64,000 nucleotides of DNA from SIG607 sp045648445 (GTDB lineage: Bacteria; Bacillota; Clostridia; Oscillospirales; Acutalibacteraceae): positions 84,741 through 148,740 of the forward strand of contig JAZRNY010000001.1 in the NCBI GenBank assembly GCA_045648445.1, in the 5' to 3' direction. Position 1 is the stretch's first letter, and each line of letters begins with the position of its first letter. The notes under the pieces were generated by a model that was not told where the DNA came from, ran no database searches, and was given only the letters and a program-made list of their open reading frames with translations. Positions 49,313-59,029 of the stretch are shown here, piece after piece. The translations under genes and the position numbers were made by a program.

Positions 49313-51316
49313 ATGAACATTAAAGAACTTATAAGTCGATTCACCTTAGAAGAAAAAGCGCAACTTTTAGCAGGTGACGCAAATATGCTCACCCACGCAG
49401 TTGAACGTTTAAATATCCCTGCAAAAAATCTTGCAGACGGCCCTCACGGTGTCCGTCGTCCTAAGGAAGAAAATTGCACTTCGTTTCCTAACCTTTGTAA
49501 TGTGGCAGCAACCTTTGATACCGACCTTGTTTACGAAATGGGTCAGGCTTTGGCAAAGGATTGTATAGAACATGATGTAGATATGTTGCTCGGTCCCGGA
49601 ATTAACATAAAAAGATACGCAAATTGCGGTAGAAATTTTGAATATATGTCAGAAGACCCTGTAGTTGCAGGTGAACTTGGTGCCGCTTATATTAACGGTG
49701 TTGAAAGTCTTGGCGTTGCCACTTCTTTAAAGCACTACGCCCTTAACAATCAAGAAAAAAACCGTACCAGAATAAGTGTAGAGGTTGACGAACGTACACT
49801 TCGCGAGGTTTATTTAAAGTGCTTCGAAATTGCCGTTAAAAAATCAAAACCCACAAGCGTTATGTGTGCCTATAACAAATACCAGTCTATCTGGTGTTCC
49901 GAAAACAAACGTTTATTAAACGATATTTTAAAGGAAGAATGGGGCTATGACGGCTTTGTTATTTCCGACTGGGGCGCAGTGCAAAATATCGGCAGAGCCC
50001 TAGCGGCAGGTCTTGACCTACAAATGCCTTACAACAAAAACATCGAAGAAGAAATTAAAACCGCCCTTAAAGATGGAACTTTAACCGAAGAACGTATGAA
50101 TAATGCCCTTGAGCGCTTTTTAACCTTTGTATTTTCTAAAAAGAACGAAAAGGGCGACTACGACCGCGACCAACTCCACGCCCTCGCAAGAAAGATTGCT
50201 GCCAACGGTACCGTTCTTCTTAAAAACAACGATAACGTTTTACCTTTAACTAAAGAAAAATACAAAAAAATCGGTATCATGGGCGAATACGCCGAAAAAG
50301 CAATGTCTTTCGGCAGAGGCAGCGCTGAAGTTAACGCTGACGACAAATACATTGAAAGTCCCTTAGAAGAACTCAAAAAGGCTTTGCCCGACTGTGAATT
50401 CGTTTACGAGAAGGCTTACGAAAAACTCACTCTTTCGGACACTCCCGCTTGGCGTAATCGCGCTGAGTTATTTACCCCTTTAAGAGACTGTGATATAATT
50501 GTTCTTTTTGTAGGCTGTATGGAAACCGAAGACACTGAATTCTTTGACAGAAGAACCATTGAACTGGATAGAAATCAGGAAATGATTATCGAAACAGCCA
50601 TAAGCACCGGCAAAAAGGTTGTTGTGGTTTGTCAATCAGGCTCGGCTATGGCTTTCGGAAGTTGGAGACACAGTGTGCACGGTCTTGTTCAAATGTGGCT
50701 TGGCGGAGAGGCTGCAGGCGGCGGAATTGCCGATATTCTCACAGGTAAAGTAAACCCCTCTGGCAGACTTCCCGAAACCTTCCCTATAAAAGAAAGATAT
50801 GATATTAACTCCGGTAACGGTCTTGTTGTCCGTTATACCGAAGGTCTTGAAGTCGGCTACCGTTATTACGACAGCCACCCTGAAGAAATAATATATCCTT
50901 TCGGTCACGGTTTATCCTACACCACCTTTGAATATAGCAACCCTTCTGTTAAAAAAGACGGTGACACCGTTAACGTTACCTTTAACCTGAAAAACACAGG
51001 AGACACATTCGGCGCAGAAATCGTGCAACTTTACTCTTCCAAACCGCTTTCTTGCGTTAGCAGAGTGCCAAAAGAATTAAAAGCCTTTAAAAAGGTTTAT
51101 TTGAATCCCGGCGAAGAAAAAGAAGTTACCGTTTCAATTAACTATAGTGACCTTTCCTACTTTAACCCTGCCCTTAACCAGTGGATAGTAGAACCCGGAG
51201 ATTACAAACTTTATGTTGCTTCATCTTCAAGAGATATTCGTTTGACACTTGATTTTAAAGCAGAAGAAAAAATCCCCTATACCACAAAACAAATAAGCAG
51301 TTCAATGGTTGGATAA
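49313..51316 (+). CDS. Family 3 glycoside hydrolase (beta-glucosidase-like)
   Basis: 667 residues, no signal peptide, so a cytoplasmic enzyme acting on imported oligosaccharides. Order: GH3 N-domain with KHYALNNQEKNRT near residue 135 and the nucleophile aspartate in VISDWGAVQN near residue 218; (alpha/beta)6 C-domain from VLLKNNDNVLPL; and a fibronectin III-like end (FSYTTFEYS-type segment, then YSDLSYFNP). It hydrolyses terminal beta-glucosyl or related residues. AGGAGG precedes ATG 49313. It is not on the same strand as the glycan operon further right, and a terminator separates them. Confidence 0.9.
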   Translation: MNIKELISRFTLEEKAQLLAGDANMLTHAVERLNIPAKNLADGPHGVRRPKEENCTSFPNLCNVAATFDTDLVYEMGQALAKDCIEHDVDMLLGPGINIKRYANCGRNFEYMSEDPVVAGELGAAYINGVESLGVATSLKHYALNNQEKNRTRISVEVDERTLREVYLKCFEIAVKKSKPTSVMCAYNKYQSIWCSENKRLLNDILKEEWGYDGFVISDWGAVQNIGRALAAGLDLQMPYNKNIEEEIKTALKDGTLTEERMNNALERFLTFVFSKKNEKGDYDRDQLHALARKIAANGTVLLKNNDNVLPLTKEKYKKIGIMGEYAEKAMSFGRGSAEVNADDKYIESPLEELKKALPDCEFVYEKAYEKLTLSDTPAWRNRAELFTPLRDCDIIVLFVGCMETEDTEFFDRRTIELDRNQEMIIETAISTGKKVVVVCQSGSAMAFGSWRHSVHGLVQMWLGGEAAGGGIADILTGKVNPSGRLPETFPIKERYDINSGNGLVVRYTEGLEVGYRYYDSHPEEIIYPFGHGLSYTTFEYSNPSVKKDGDTVNVTFNLKNTGDTFGAEIVQLYSSKPLSCVSRVPKELKAFKKVYLNPGEEKEVTVSINYSDLSYFNPALNQWIVEPGDYKLYVASSSRDIRLTLDFKAEEKIPYTTKQISSSMVG

Positions 51317-51349
51317 AAAAGTCCTAATTTCAAATTTTCAATATTATAT

Positions 51350-51388
51350 AAAAAGTCACTTCTGCTGGTACGCAAAGGTGACTTTTTT
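51350..51388 (+). terminator. Terminator after the GH3 gene
   Basis: AAAAAGTCAC / GTGACTTTTT with a loop of about 19 bases and a T-run. Confidence 0.75.
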
Positions 51389-51410
51389 ATTTAGACAATC
51401 CCTTTAAAGT

Positions 51411-51598
51411 AAAAATCACGGCAAAGCCGTGTATATCATCAAGACGGAGTCTTGTATATCATCAATGCGAAGCATTGTATATCATCAAGCCGCAGGAGAA
51501 ATACACGCTGATGCGTGATGATATACAGCCCCAAAGGGGCTGATGATATGCACCGCACTTCGTACGGTGATGATATGCCAAGCCTGCGGCTTGGATAA
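51411..51598 (-). repeat. Seven-hairpin array, copy 2
   Basis: Read on the minus strand from the end of the tRNA-Gln terminator, the hairpins are at 51594-51578, 51569-51551, 51542-51526, 51517-51504, then a central stretch (51503-51478), then 51477-51463, 51454-51440 and 51431-51417. Spacers are again TATATCATCA-like in the first half and ATGATATA in the second. Number, order, spacers, both ends (TATCCA; hairpin then ATTTT) and the fourth hairpin CACGC-loop-GCGTG match copy 1. The other stems mostly differ. Confidence 0.85.
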
Positions 51599-51600
51599 AA

Positions 51601-51637
51601 AAAGAAGTAACTTTTGGTAAACAAAAGTTACTTCTTT
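51601..51637 (-). terminator. Terminator after tRNA-Gln
   Basis: AAAGAAGTAACTTTTG / CAAAAGTTACTTCTTT with a 5-base loop and T-run on the minus strand. The T-run leads directly into the hairpin array. Confidence 0.9.
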
Positions 51638-51639
51638 TT

Positions 51640-51713
51640 TGGCTGGGGAATAGGGATTCGAACCCCAACAAACAGAGTCAGAGTCTGTCGTGCTACCGTT
51701 ACACAATTCCCCA
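51640..51713 (-). tRNA. tRNA-Gln (anticodon CTG)
   Basis: Minus strand. Acceptor TGGGGAA (51713-51707) pairs with TTCCCCA (51650-51644), discriminator G, CCA encoded. The anticodon loop CTCTGAC holds CTG, which reads CAG. The U1-A72 end pair is typical for glutamine tRNA. Confidence 0.95.
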
Positions 51714-51791
51714 ATATTTGCTGACAACGATTATTATATTATTTGAGCCAAGATTTGTCAAGAGTATTTTGCCCGATTTTCAAAAAAATAC

Positions 51792-51820
51792 TTGAAAAAT
51801 TATTTAAACTGTGATATTAT
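51792..51820 (+). promoter_or_regulatory. Promoter of tRNA-Ala
   Basis: TTGAAA (51792-51797), 17 bases, TATTAT (51815-51820). Confidence 0.75.
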
Positions 51821-51832
51821 ATGCAGGTATTC

Positions 51833-51908
51833 GGGGTTATAGCGCAGTTGGTAGCGCACCACACTGGCAGTGTGGGGGTCAGGGGTTCGAATCCCCTTAG
51901 CTCCACCA
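51833..51908 (+). tRNA. tRNA-Ala (anticodon GGC)
   Basis: Acceptor GGGGTTA (51833-51839) pairs with TAGCTCC (51898-51904), including the G3-U70 pair that marks alanine tRNAs. Discriminator A, CCA encoded. The anticodon loop CTGGCAG holds GGC. Confidence 0.96.
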
Positions 51909-51911
51909 ACT

Positions 51912-51945
51912 AAAAAAGGACTAACTTTTTGGTTAGTCCTTTTTT
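51912..51945. terminator. Bidirectional terminator between tRNA-Ala and the glycan operon
   Basis: AAAAAAGGACTAAC / GTTAGTCCTTTTTT hairpin with a 6-base loop. It ends tRNA-Ala on the plus strand and the six-gene operon on the minus strand. Confidence 0.88.
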
Positions 51946-51950
51946 ATATT

Positions 51951-53870
51951 TTATATATTACGAAGATGAGCGTTTAAATACATTTCAAGAACGTTTTTGC
52001 AGTAATAATTCACGTCGCAAACCTTATCTATAACGTCTTCAGACTGATGAATATATTCTTTAAATTTTGCTTTTAAGGGGTCTATCTTCTCTTTATCACC
52101 TTTAAAAGCCGCTATATAAATATCAGCAAGAATATCGGTTAAAACTGCGTGAACGGCAAGATACTGCCAATCTTTCGCGTTGTCTTTGTAACGATCTATA
52201 AATTCTTTTGTAAAGGCTTTTATATTATCTTTTACCTTATTGCAATTAAGAATTGCTTCCTTTTTAAACTCCTCGCCCTGACCGCGTGAACGGATTAGGC
52301 GGAAAAGGTCAGAAATTTCTTGAAGATACTCGTAAACCTCGTTAGGTGCATCTTCAAAAGCAGCAGAAAAATATTCGTCTACTACTTCTTCAAAACTTCT
52401 GCTCTTATTCCAAAGGGCTGCCGCCATTGCATATTGAGAAAGGCCGGTAGGAAATGCAGAACGCAGTAACTGACAACTCATCATACCATCAAGTCCTAAT
52501 TTACAAAGAGCAACCATATCCTTGTGCAATAATCTTGCTATATTTACACTTCCGGGGTCGTCGTGGTGTTTCCACATTAAATGGTAATCGAAATCAAAAG
52601 CATCTTTACCGTCGAAAATTTTGCGCCATTCTAAAAGATATGCAACGTTTGGAGCGTCACCGCAACGCAAAAATTCTTTATTGCGTTCATATTCGGGAAG
52701 TTGAGGTAGATTTTCTAAATCAATATCTGCATAACTATCTCTATACCAACGGTTTATAGGCGCAAACATTAAAGCAAATCTATCGGGGTTTTTAATGCGT
52801 TCTTTAATAGGCGCAAACAACAAATCCACGTATATAAGGAAAACTATTTTTGTATTAACCCCTGCCTTTGTCATTTTTTCATCTAACAAATTAAGCATAT
52901 CTACGTAGTAATCCGACGGTCTTTTTTTAACACATTCTTCACATTCGCAGTGGTTCATAGCATCATCTGCCAACCAAAAATGAAGATAATCTACCTTAGG
53001 ATTATTTGCGCAATATTCCGTAATATAATCGGTTATTCTGTTTTGCACGTAAGGGTTAGAATAACAAAGATTAGTATTTTTGGGCTTTCCGCCACAAAAT
53101 TCCCGTTTGCCGTCGCGCAACGCAAGAAGTTTTTGAACGTCTTTATCTATTTCGCCCTCGAAAATATCCCAACCGGAATCATCTAAACCAAAGGGCTTAC
53201 AGTTCCAACCGTGTCCTACCGCATGGTAAATCAAACCTCTTTTATAAACTTCATCAAGCAATGATGCAACCATTGCATCTATATCATCATTAGAAAGTTC
53301 ATTTCCAAAATCGCGGTCGTTAGGATCTTTATAAAACTTTTCATAGTACATTCTAAAGAAAGTACCCGGAGTAAAAAACTGTGTAAAAAAGGCGCTCATT
53401 CCCACCTTGGGAAGCCAGTCGATAGTGTTATATACGTGTTCGTAACTTACTCCGCCTTCAATACAAATACCGCGATGGTTATAATCGGGCGTTTCCTTAA
53501 CATCTGCATTAATTAAGGAATAATCAAGGGTGCGTTTCGGAATTTTTTCGCCGTCTGCACCGGGATATAAAAAACGGCAACCAAGTTCATACATAAAGCG
53601 GTAAGCCGCCATAAGAACGCTTCTTTCGTTTGTACCGCTGATTATACCTGCGCCATTTTTAACGTTAATAAAAATGCCGTCTTCTTTAGAGGTTTTTATT
53701 GACTCGTCAAGACCTACCCACAGCGCATTTTTAACCGAAAAGTCCTTATTTTTATATTTTCTTATATCCAAAACAACTAAACTATCCATAGTTTTAATAA
53801 GACGCGCTATTTCTTTAACAGCAAAATCAATTGTTTTGTTATCACCTATTTGGGCCAAAATCATTCTCAT
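51951..53870 (-). CDS. DUF4838-type glycoside hydrolase-like protein
   Basis: 639 residues. An N-terminal glucuronidase-like alpha/beta domain ends with TNERSVLMAAYRFMYELGCR near residue 80. A TIM-barrel region of the DUF4838 type follows (NHRGICIEGG, then FWLADDAMNHCECEECVKKR near residue 300) with its cysteine-rich CEC..C cluster. Then comes a helical C-terminal region. DUF4838 proteins are related to GH20/GH67/GH115-type hydrolases and occur in polysaccharide loci; the substrate is unknown. No signal peptide. Start ATG 53870 behind GGAGG; the six extra upstream residues of the longer frame cover that site. Last gene of the operon. Confidence 0.75.
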   Translation of the reverse strand: MRMILAQIGDNKTIDFAVKEIARLIKTMDSLVVLDIRKYKNKDFSVKNALWVGLDESIKTSKEDGIFINVKNGAGIISGTNERSVLMAAYRFMYELGCRFLYPGADGEKIPKRTLDYSLINADVKETPDYNHRGICIEGGVSYEHVYNTIDWLPKVGMSAFFTQFFTPGTFFRMYYEKFYKDPNDRDFGNELSNDDIDAMVASLLDEVYKRGLIYHAVGHGWNCKPFGLDDSGWDIFEGEIDKDVQKLLALRDGKREFCGGKPKNTNLCYSNPYVQNRITDYITEYCANNPKVDYLHFWLADDAMNHCECEECVKKRPSDYYVDMLNLLDEKMTKAGVNTKIVFLIYVDLLFAPIKERIKNPDRFALMFAPINRWYRDSYADIDLENLPQLPEYERNKEFLRCGDAPNVAYLLEWRKIFDGKDAFDFDYHLMWKHHDDPGSVNIARLLHKDMVALCKLGLDGMMSCQLLRSAFPTGLSQYAMAAALWNKSRSFEEVVDEYFSAAFEDAPNEVYEYLQEISDLFRLIRSRGQGEEFKKEAILNCNKVKDNIKAFTKEFIDRYKDNAKDWQYLAVHAVLTDILADIYIAAFKGDKEKIDPLKAKFKEYIHQSEDVIDKVCDVNYYCKNVLEMYLNAHLRNI

Positions 53871-53906
53871 AGATTTTCCTCCAAACAAACTATTTTTTAT
53901 ATTACA

Positions 53907-55472
53907 TTATTTTAATTTTACGTCGTAGGTAAGTTTTCCCTTAGCAGGATAAAGTCCTGCAAGAATTTCTAAGGCGCCTTCTACACTGGCTTCATTCAGT
54001 CCGCCAAGAAGAACTCTCGGTATATGGGGCAAAGGACTAAGAATGCAAGGATTACCGAAGTGTATAAGCGCAGAAACTCTGTTTGTATACTGCAATGCCT
54101 TAAGAAGACTAACCACACGTGAAGTGAGAGCCTCATCACCTGCATAAGCGATAAACTCCGAGAACGTCAAGAATACTACGTCATCGCAAACGAGGGAAGC
54201 CTGGAAAATCTCGTAATTCTGCTGTCCCGTAGGAAATTCGTGGAAGGTTTTAACCATAGAATTTGGGAAAAGTTCCAATATTTTTTGGGTTACTTTATCG
54301 GGGAAAAGCCAACCGTTAGTAAAGGTGTCAACGTCAGGTTTCTTTAAATCTGCTTCGTTTCTTACCATTATGGCAAAAAGGTGTTTGCCGTCTCTTGAAA
54401 TAGAGGGTGTAACTCCTTCGTCTGCTCTTTCGTAAATAGAAGCCTTTGGAATTTCTTTGCAAAGCGCAATTTCTTCATCGGTTAAAGCTTTGCTTCTGCT
54501 TTCGTCAAGAACCATTACTTTATGTTGCGCAGCAAGAATACGCTTAACACAGACGTCAAGATGTTCGTCGGTTATAATGCCCTTTTCGTAAGCGGATTTA
54601 ATGGCTTCATGCTCAAAAACAGGGTTATGAGTAAACGGAAGTGGCAATTCGTTACCTGCCGCAATAGCAAGGCCCAAGCTTTCAGCATCGCCAAAGTTAG
54701 CGCGAATACCCATCATATTAAGCGCGTCGGTCATACAAAAACCTTCGTATCCTTCGTTTCTGAATACGTCGATAACCTTTTTAGAAAGACTTGCAGGATA
54801 TTTATCGTCAATGTTTGGAAGTTTTTCGTGGGCAGTCATAACACCGTCAAGCAGCCCCTGTTTCATCAAACAAACGTATGCAAAAAGTCCGTCGTCAAGT
54901 AACTGCTCTGCAGTTTGATTTGAAAAACCTTCCGCCATATGGGTATCTATATCAAGGTCGTTTCTTGAGCTTGGAAAATGTTTAGCAACACTTAAAACGC
55001 CTGCATCGTGCATACCTCTTATTTCGGCAGCTCCCATTTTCGCTATCACGTTTTTATCGCATCCGTAAAGACGAGCATTACCATTACTTGAAATATCCAA
55101 AACAGGATTGCACACAACGTTATAGCCAAGTTCTTTTGCTGTAAAACCTACTGCTTTACCAAAAGCATAGGCATATTTTTCGTCGCCCGTACATCCAATG
55201 GGATTGTGACGACCTACCACAAACTCATTCATACCGTTTTCGGCATCGGTCATAATAAGAACAGGATAATCAGCCGTTTCTTTAACGCGATTTAAGTATT
55301 CTTCCCACTTCCATGCGCCGTGCTGAATCCATAAAGCGCCTACCTCGCGATTTTTAATACGGTTGAAAATAAATTCAATGTGTTCTTCGGTAATACCACC
55401 GTTGAGTTTTATGGTGTGTACCATACCTAATTTTTGGTCAAGGGTTAATTCTTCAAATTTGAGTTCTTTCAT
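53907..55472 (-). CDS. Family 3 glycoside hydrolase (beta-N-acetylhexosaminidase-like)
   Basis: 521 residues. The segment VAKHFPSSRNDLDIDTHM near residue 160 resembles the KHFPGHG..D.H motif of NagZ-type GH3 enzymes, and the nucleophile aspartate lies in CMTDALNMMGI near residue 240. A C-terminal (alpha/beta) domain follows. In NagZ the KHFPGHGD(S/T)xxDSH segment provides a His/Asp acid-base; here SSRNDLDIDTH keeps an aspartate and histidine but loses the glycine-histidine. It likely removes terminal N-acetylglucosamine or a related sugar. Cytoplasmic. 21 bases after the GH42-like gene. Confidence 0.82.
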   Translation of the reverse strand: MKELKFEELTLDQKLGMVHTIKLNGGITEEHIEFIFNRIKNREVGALWIQHGAWKWEEYLNRVKETADYPVLIMTDAENGMNEFVVGRHNPIGCTGDEKYAYAFGKAVGFTAKELGYNVVCNPVLDISSNGNARLYGCDKNVIAKMGAAEIRGMHDAGVLSVAKHFPSSRNDLDIDTHMAEGFSNQTAEQLLDDGLFAYVCLMKQGLLDGVMTAHEKLPNIDDKYPASLSKKVIDVFRNEGYEGFCMTDALNMMGIRANFGDAESLGLAIAAGNELPLPFTHNPVFEHEAIKSAYEKGIITDEHLDVCVKRILAAQHKVMVLDESRSKALTDEEIALCKEIPKASIYERADEGVTPSISRDGKHLFAIMVRNEADLKKPDVDTFTNGWLFPDKVTQKILELFPNSMVKTFHEFPTGQQNYEIFQASLVCDDVVFLTFSEFIAYAGDEALTSRVVSLLKALQYTNRVSALIHFGNPCILSPLPHIPRVLLGGLNEASVEGALEILAGLYPAKGKLTYDVKLK

Positions 55473-55493
55473 AATTATTGTCTCCTTGCAAAG

Positions 55494-57527
55494 TTATTCG
55501 AATATAAACACTGCTGTTTCATAGGGTTTTAAATTAAGATTTACAAATTTACCCGTTCCGCTTTCATTGGTACCGTATTTTTTCCACTTTTTATCTTCGC
55601 CGAAATCAAGCGTTCCGCAATATTCTTTATCGCTTGCTATAACGGTTAAAAAGCGATTATCACCGTAAAGCGTATAATCTGCATCAATGTAAATATGGCA
55701 ACCTGCCTTTTTAACGATATTTTTAATTTCTTCAATAGAAATTTTTGGTATGGTATTCATTATTAAAGTTCTGCCGTCTTCTACCCTTTCGGCAAAAGAA
55801 CCCTTTTCGGTTTCGTATAAAACGTTATTGTTGATCTTAACGGTTGGGTACATCTCATTTGTTTTTTCTTCATTGTCACGTAAAGAAAAACCTGTTACGT
55901 TTTCAATGTTTTTAAAAGAGAAGTTACCGTCTGCCACACAACCTGCCATATACTGAAACATAATTGTAGCATCAGATCTTTCTTTAACGTAATTTAGAGT
56001 TTCGGTGTTTAAACGGAAATCGTAAGAGAAAACGATAAGTTTATAACGGCTTAAATCAATATTTTTAACATCAGAAGTTCTGAAAATATCTACAAGTACG
56101 CCGGTTCGTTTAAGGTTAAATATAAGGTAGGTAGAATAAGCATCTAAAGACATACCCGAACATGTAATACCGGCAGAAAGTTCATCTGCAAGTACTAAAA
56201 CGTCACTTACCCTTTCGTGCGGTTTCTTTCTGATTAAGTTGTTAAATGTGTCTAATTCTTCAACCAAATCCAACATTTCGGCAGAATTATACCAACCGTC
56301 ACCCAAATCCATAAACCAAAAGCCTGAATTGTGAGAAAGGTTTTTTGAAAGTTCACGATAGAGCGCGTTTCTTGTTTGAAGCATATTCTGACTTGCCCAT
56401 TTGGGTGGTGTGTCGGCTGCTGCAAGGTGGGTTCTTACGTCACATTCGTCAACCCACACCTTAGTTAAATTTACCGATTGAGTAATACTGTGTTCACCGC
56501 TGCTGTCACCGGGAGCGCAACGGTCATACAGTTTTGGAGCGGCAAAGAAATCAACGTATGGAGAATCAAGCAATTTTTGTATATGGGTATGCCCCGTATA
56601 GCCTGTTTGAGCAATTCCCATAAAATAACCGTAGAAAACGCCCGTTAACTTTGTGGGCGCAATTTCCTTTACAGCCTTGCACAAATATTCTATTGCATAG
56701 GAATTTATTTCGCCCATAAACTCGTCGTAATAACGCGAAACGGGGTCGTTTGCGCGCATATAATCACTTGCGTTATCCCGTTTGAAATAACGTTGTTCGG
56801 GAGGAGCGATTTCAGCCTCTATGCCGTATTTTTCCTTTAAAAAAGCCTTGAATTTTCTTTGGTGATTAATGCCGTAATCACCGCAATCGCGCTTACATCT
56901 GCCCCAAAGCAAAGTTTCACCCGATATTCCGTATGCTATATGATAACCCAAAATTTTGTCGCCGTATTTTTCTTCCAAATGGGTTAAAAGAACTTTTAAC
57001 ATTTCTTTGGTATCGTGAAGCCATTTATCGGAAGAAAAACTCTGATTAGAAATTTTACCGCCAACGTTTGGACGGGTATATTTGGGGTTGCCCATATACA
57101 TACCACCGGGCGCATCATAGCCAAGTTGGTCGTGCAAAGGTGTATCAACCATTGCGCTGATTTCCTCGGTAGTTTGCGGTCCACCGTAGTAAACGCAAAC
57201 TTCTTCAGGATTGTTTTTGAGCCATTCGTAAGGAGGGTCTAATTTAATTCGTGGGATAAGCATTGCATCCTCGCCTATTTGAACGGCTGCCTCCATAGTT
57301 TTATCGGTGGTGGTAAAGTTATAAACTCCGTCGCCAACCCAACCTGCCTCTAAAATAAAACTGTGTAATTTTATTCCGCGTTTATAAAAATCCTGATGAT
57401 ATTTAAGTTCGGAAAAGGTATCGTTACCGATTACGGGATTTCCGTCTTCGTCCAAAGCTTTATGGCCGATACCTATTCCAAGTCTGGACCAAAATATAGT
57501 TTTGTTTCTTAAAATGTTTCTGTCCAT
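55494..57527 (-). CDS. GH42-like glycoside hydrolase (beta-galactosidase clan)
   Basis: 677 residues. A (beta/alpha)8 barrel carries a likely acid/base glutamate in AYGISGETLLWGRCKRDCGD near residue 200 and a likely nucleophile glutamate in VWVDECDVRTH near residue 360. A Rossmann-like domain (YKLIVFSYDFRL) and a small beta C-terminal domain follow, as in GH42. The substrate is not known and this could belong to one of the newer barrel families. The start MDRNIL follows AGAGGAT, and the in-frame extension overlaps the upstream gene. Confidence 0.72.
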   Translation of the reverse strand: MDRNILRNKTIFWSRLGIGIGHKALDEDGNPVIGNDTFSELKYHQDFYKRGIKLHSFILEAGWVGDGVYNFTTTDKTMEAAVQIGEDAMLIPRIKLDPPYEWLKNNPEEVCVYYGGPQTTEEISAMVDTPLHDQLGYDAPGGMYMGNPKYTRPNVGGKISNQSFSSDKWLHDTKEMLKVLLTHLEEKYGDKILGYHIAYGISGETLLWGRCKRDCGDYGINHQRKFKAFLKEKYGIEAEIAPPEQRYFKRDNASDYMRANDPVSRYYDEFMGEINSYAIEYLCKAVKEIAPTKLTGVFYGYFMGIAQTGYTGHTHIQKLLDSPYVDFFAAPKLYDRCAPGDSSGEHSITQSVNLTKVWVDECDVRTHLAAADTPPKWASQNMLQTRNALYRELSKNLSHNSGFWFMDLGDGWYNSAEMLDLVEELDTFNNLIRKKPHERVSDVLVLADELSAGITCSGMSLDAYSTYLIFNLKRTGVLVDIFRTSDVKNIDLSRYKLIVFSYDFRLNTETLNYVKERSDATIMFQYMAGCVADGNFSFKNIENVTGFSLRDNEEKTNEMYPTVKINNNVLYETEKGSFAERVEDGRTLIMNTIPKISIEEIKNIVKKAGCHIYIDADYTLYGDNRFLTVIASDKEYCGTLDFGEDKKWKKYGTNESGTGKFVNLNLKPYETAVFIFE

Positions 57528-57535
57528 AATTTTAT

Positions 57536-58999
57536 TTATCCTCTGGTTGAAACAATATACATCATATTTCTTAAATCGTTTTGGAGCCAAGCCCATCTTC
57601 CTTTAACATCAGAAGATGCATCATTTAAAGAGCACAAGGTGTTATGAACCTCGTTAAAATATTCTTCAAGCAGTATCATTTTTTGAGTATTGTCATAGGT
57701 CGTTGCTTTTTCCATAAAATCGGGATCAGAGGTCAACTGTTCAAGAGGCTGATAGGAAAGATGTTTTTTCTTTGCGCGTTCGCCTAACATAAGCAGACGG
57801 CCTTTTATATATAAATCGCGCCATTTTGTAGCCATTGAAGAACCACCGTACAATGGGTCAAGTGTATTTGCGTAAAACTTTTCGATAGACAGTTCGCTGT
57901 TTTCTCTGCCAAGTCCGCAAGCCTCTTCAAAAGCAAGATAATTTGCTTCGTTAGGTGGAGCAACAAAGGATTCTTCACCAAAAATACTAACGCCGTTTAC
58001 GTCGTGTTTTCTTGCCTCAGTTACCAACTGCCAAATAAGTTCTACTGCCCAATCGCCCATACCCATTGCGGAATACTGACTTCCTGCATGAACTCGTAAA
58101 ATATTATCAGCCTTTGGTGTGTAAATATCGTCGGGCCAATACTCTGTGGCAAAACCGCCTATTGCCTTATCAGCCGCCCACTGAAGAATGGAGCCTTCGG
58201 GCAAAGCCGACAGCAATTTTCTATCTTCATTTGGCATAGATTGCCAGTTGCCGTCAACAAATTCCGCCTTTGGTGAAGTGAAACCGGAATAGGTTTCGCA
58301 AAGAACCCAAGCGTCAGGTTTTTTGGACTTTGAAACCTCGACTGCAGCGGTATATGTATTTAACATATCTTCAACCGAGTAATCGCGTTTGATATTTCTT
58401 CCTTTTCTGCGTTCTTCACAAAGAGGACAATGGCAAACGCTATAGTCGCCAACCTCAACCTGAATTCCGTCAATATCAAATTCATCGTAAAGCCATGCAA
58501 GAGCCTCTTTAAACCACTGAAGATTTTCAGGTCTTGAGGGACAGGCAAGTACGTTCATAGGTCCAAAAGGATAGGGCTTGCCGTTTTCATCTACCGATGC
58601 ATATTCGGGATGTTCGTTAAGCCAGGTGTTAAGAGAATATTTGTGGGCGCCGAACTTGCGGTCGATACCGAGAGAGGCAATGTTTGATGGGTCGTAGAAA
58701 ACACCGCCGTAACTAAATGCGCTAACCCCGGGCATAATTCTTACACCCTTTTCTCTGCCGTATTTAACAAGTTCCTTAAACTGATTAAGTCCATTGTTAT
58801 GGGCGCGAAGGGCACCCCATATAACAATGCCGTTAAAGTGGTGTTCGCTTGCATAATCAATCATTCGCTTGTAATCGCCTAAAAATGCTTCGCGTCTGAA
58901 ATTTTTGCCTGAACAACCCCAAACTTTGCTTCCTACGGATATATCCCAGTAAGAGCCTAAATCCCAAGTCCAAAGCACACGGTATTTTGGTACGTTCAT
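57536..58999 (-). CDS. Predicted TIM-barrel hydrolase of unrecognised family
   Basis: 487 residues beginning VPKYRVLWTWDLGSYWD. The pattern of segments (GIVIWGALRAH near residue 58, GVRIMPGVSAF, FDIDGIQVEVGDYSVCHCPL near residue 175, DAWVLCETYSGF, NGVSIFGEESFVAPP near residue 325) suggests a barrel with acidic residues at strand ends: glutamate after IQV, and two glutamates in GEES as candidate catalytic residues. A CHCPLCEERR pair may bind a metal. No family could be named. Only 8 bases separate it from the GH42-like gene. AGGAGG precedes the start. Confidence 0.65.
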   Translation of the reverse strand: MNVPKYRVLWTWDLGSYWDISVGSKVWGCSGKNFRREAFLGDYKRMIDYASEHHFNGIVIWGALRAHNNGLNQFKELVKYGREKGVRIMPGVSAFSYGGVFYDPSNIASLGIDRKFGAHKYSLNTWLNEHPEYASVDENGKPYPFGPMNVLACPSRPENLQWFKEALAWLYDEFDIDGIQVEVGDYSVCHCPLCEERRKGRNIKRDYSVEDMLNTYTAAVEVSKSKKPDAWVLCETYSGFTSPKAEFVDGNWQSMPNEDRKLLSALPEGSILQWAADKAIGGFATEYWPDDIYTPKADNILRVHAGSQYSAMGMGDWAVELIWQLVTEARKHDVNGVSIFGEESFVAPPNEANYLAFEEACGLGRENSELSIEKFYANTLDPLYGGSSMATKWRDLYIKGRLLMLGERAKKKHLSYQPLEQLTSDPDFMEKATTYDNTQKMILLEEYFNEVHNTLCSLNDASSDVKGRWAWLQNDLRNMMYIVSTRG

Positions 59000-59029
59000 A
59001 AAATTGCCTCCTGATAAAAGGTTGATTTT

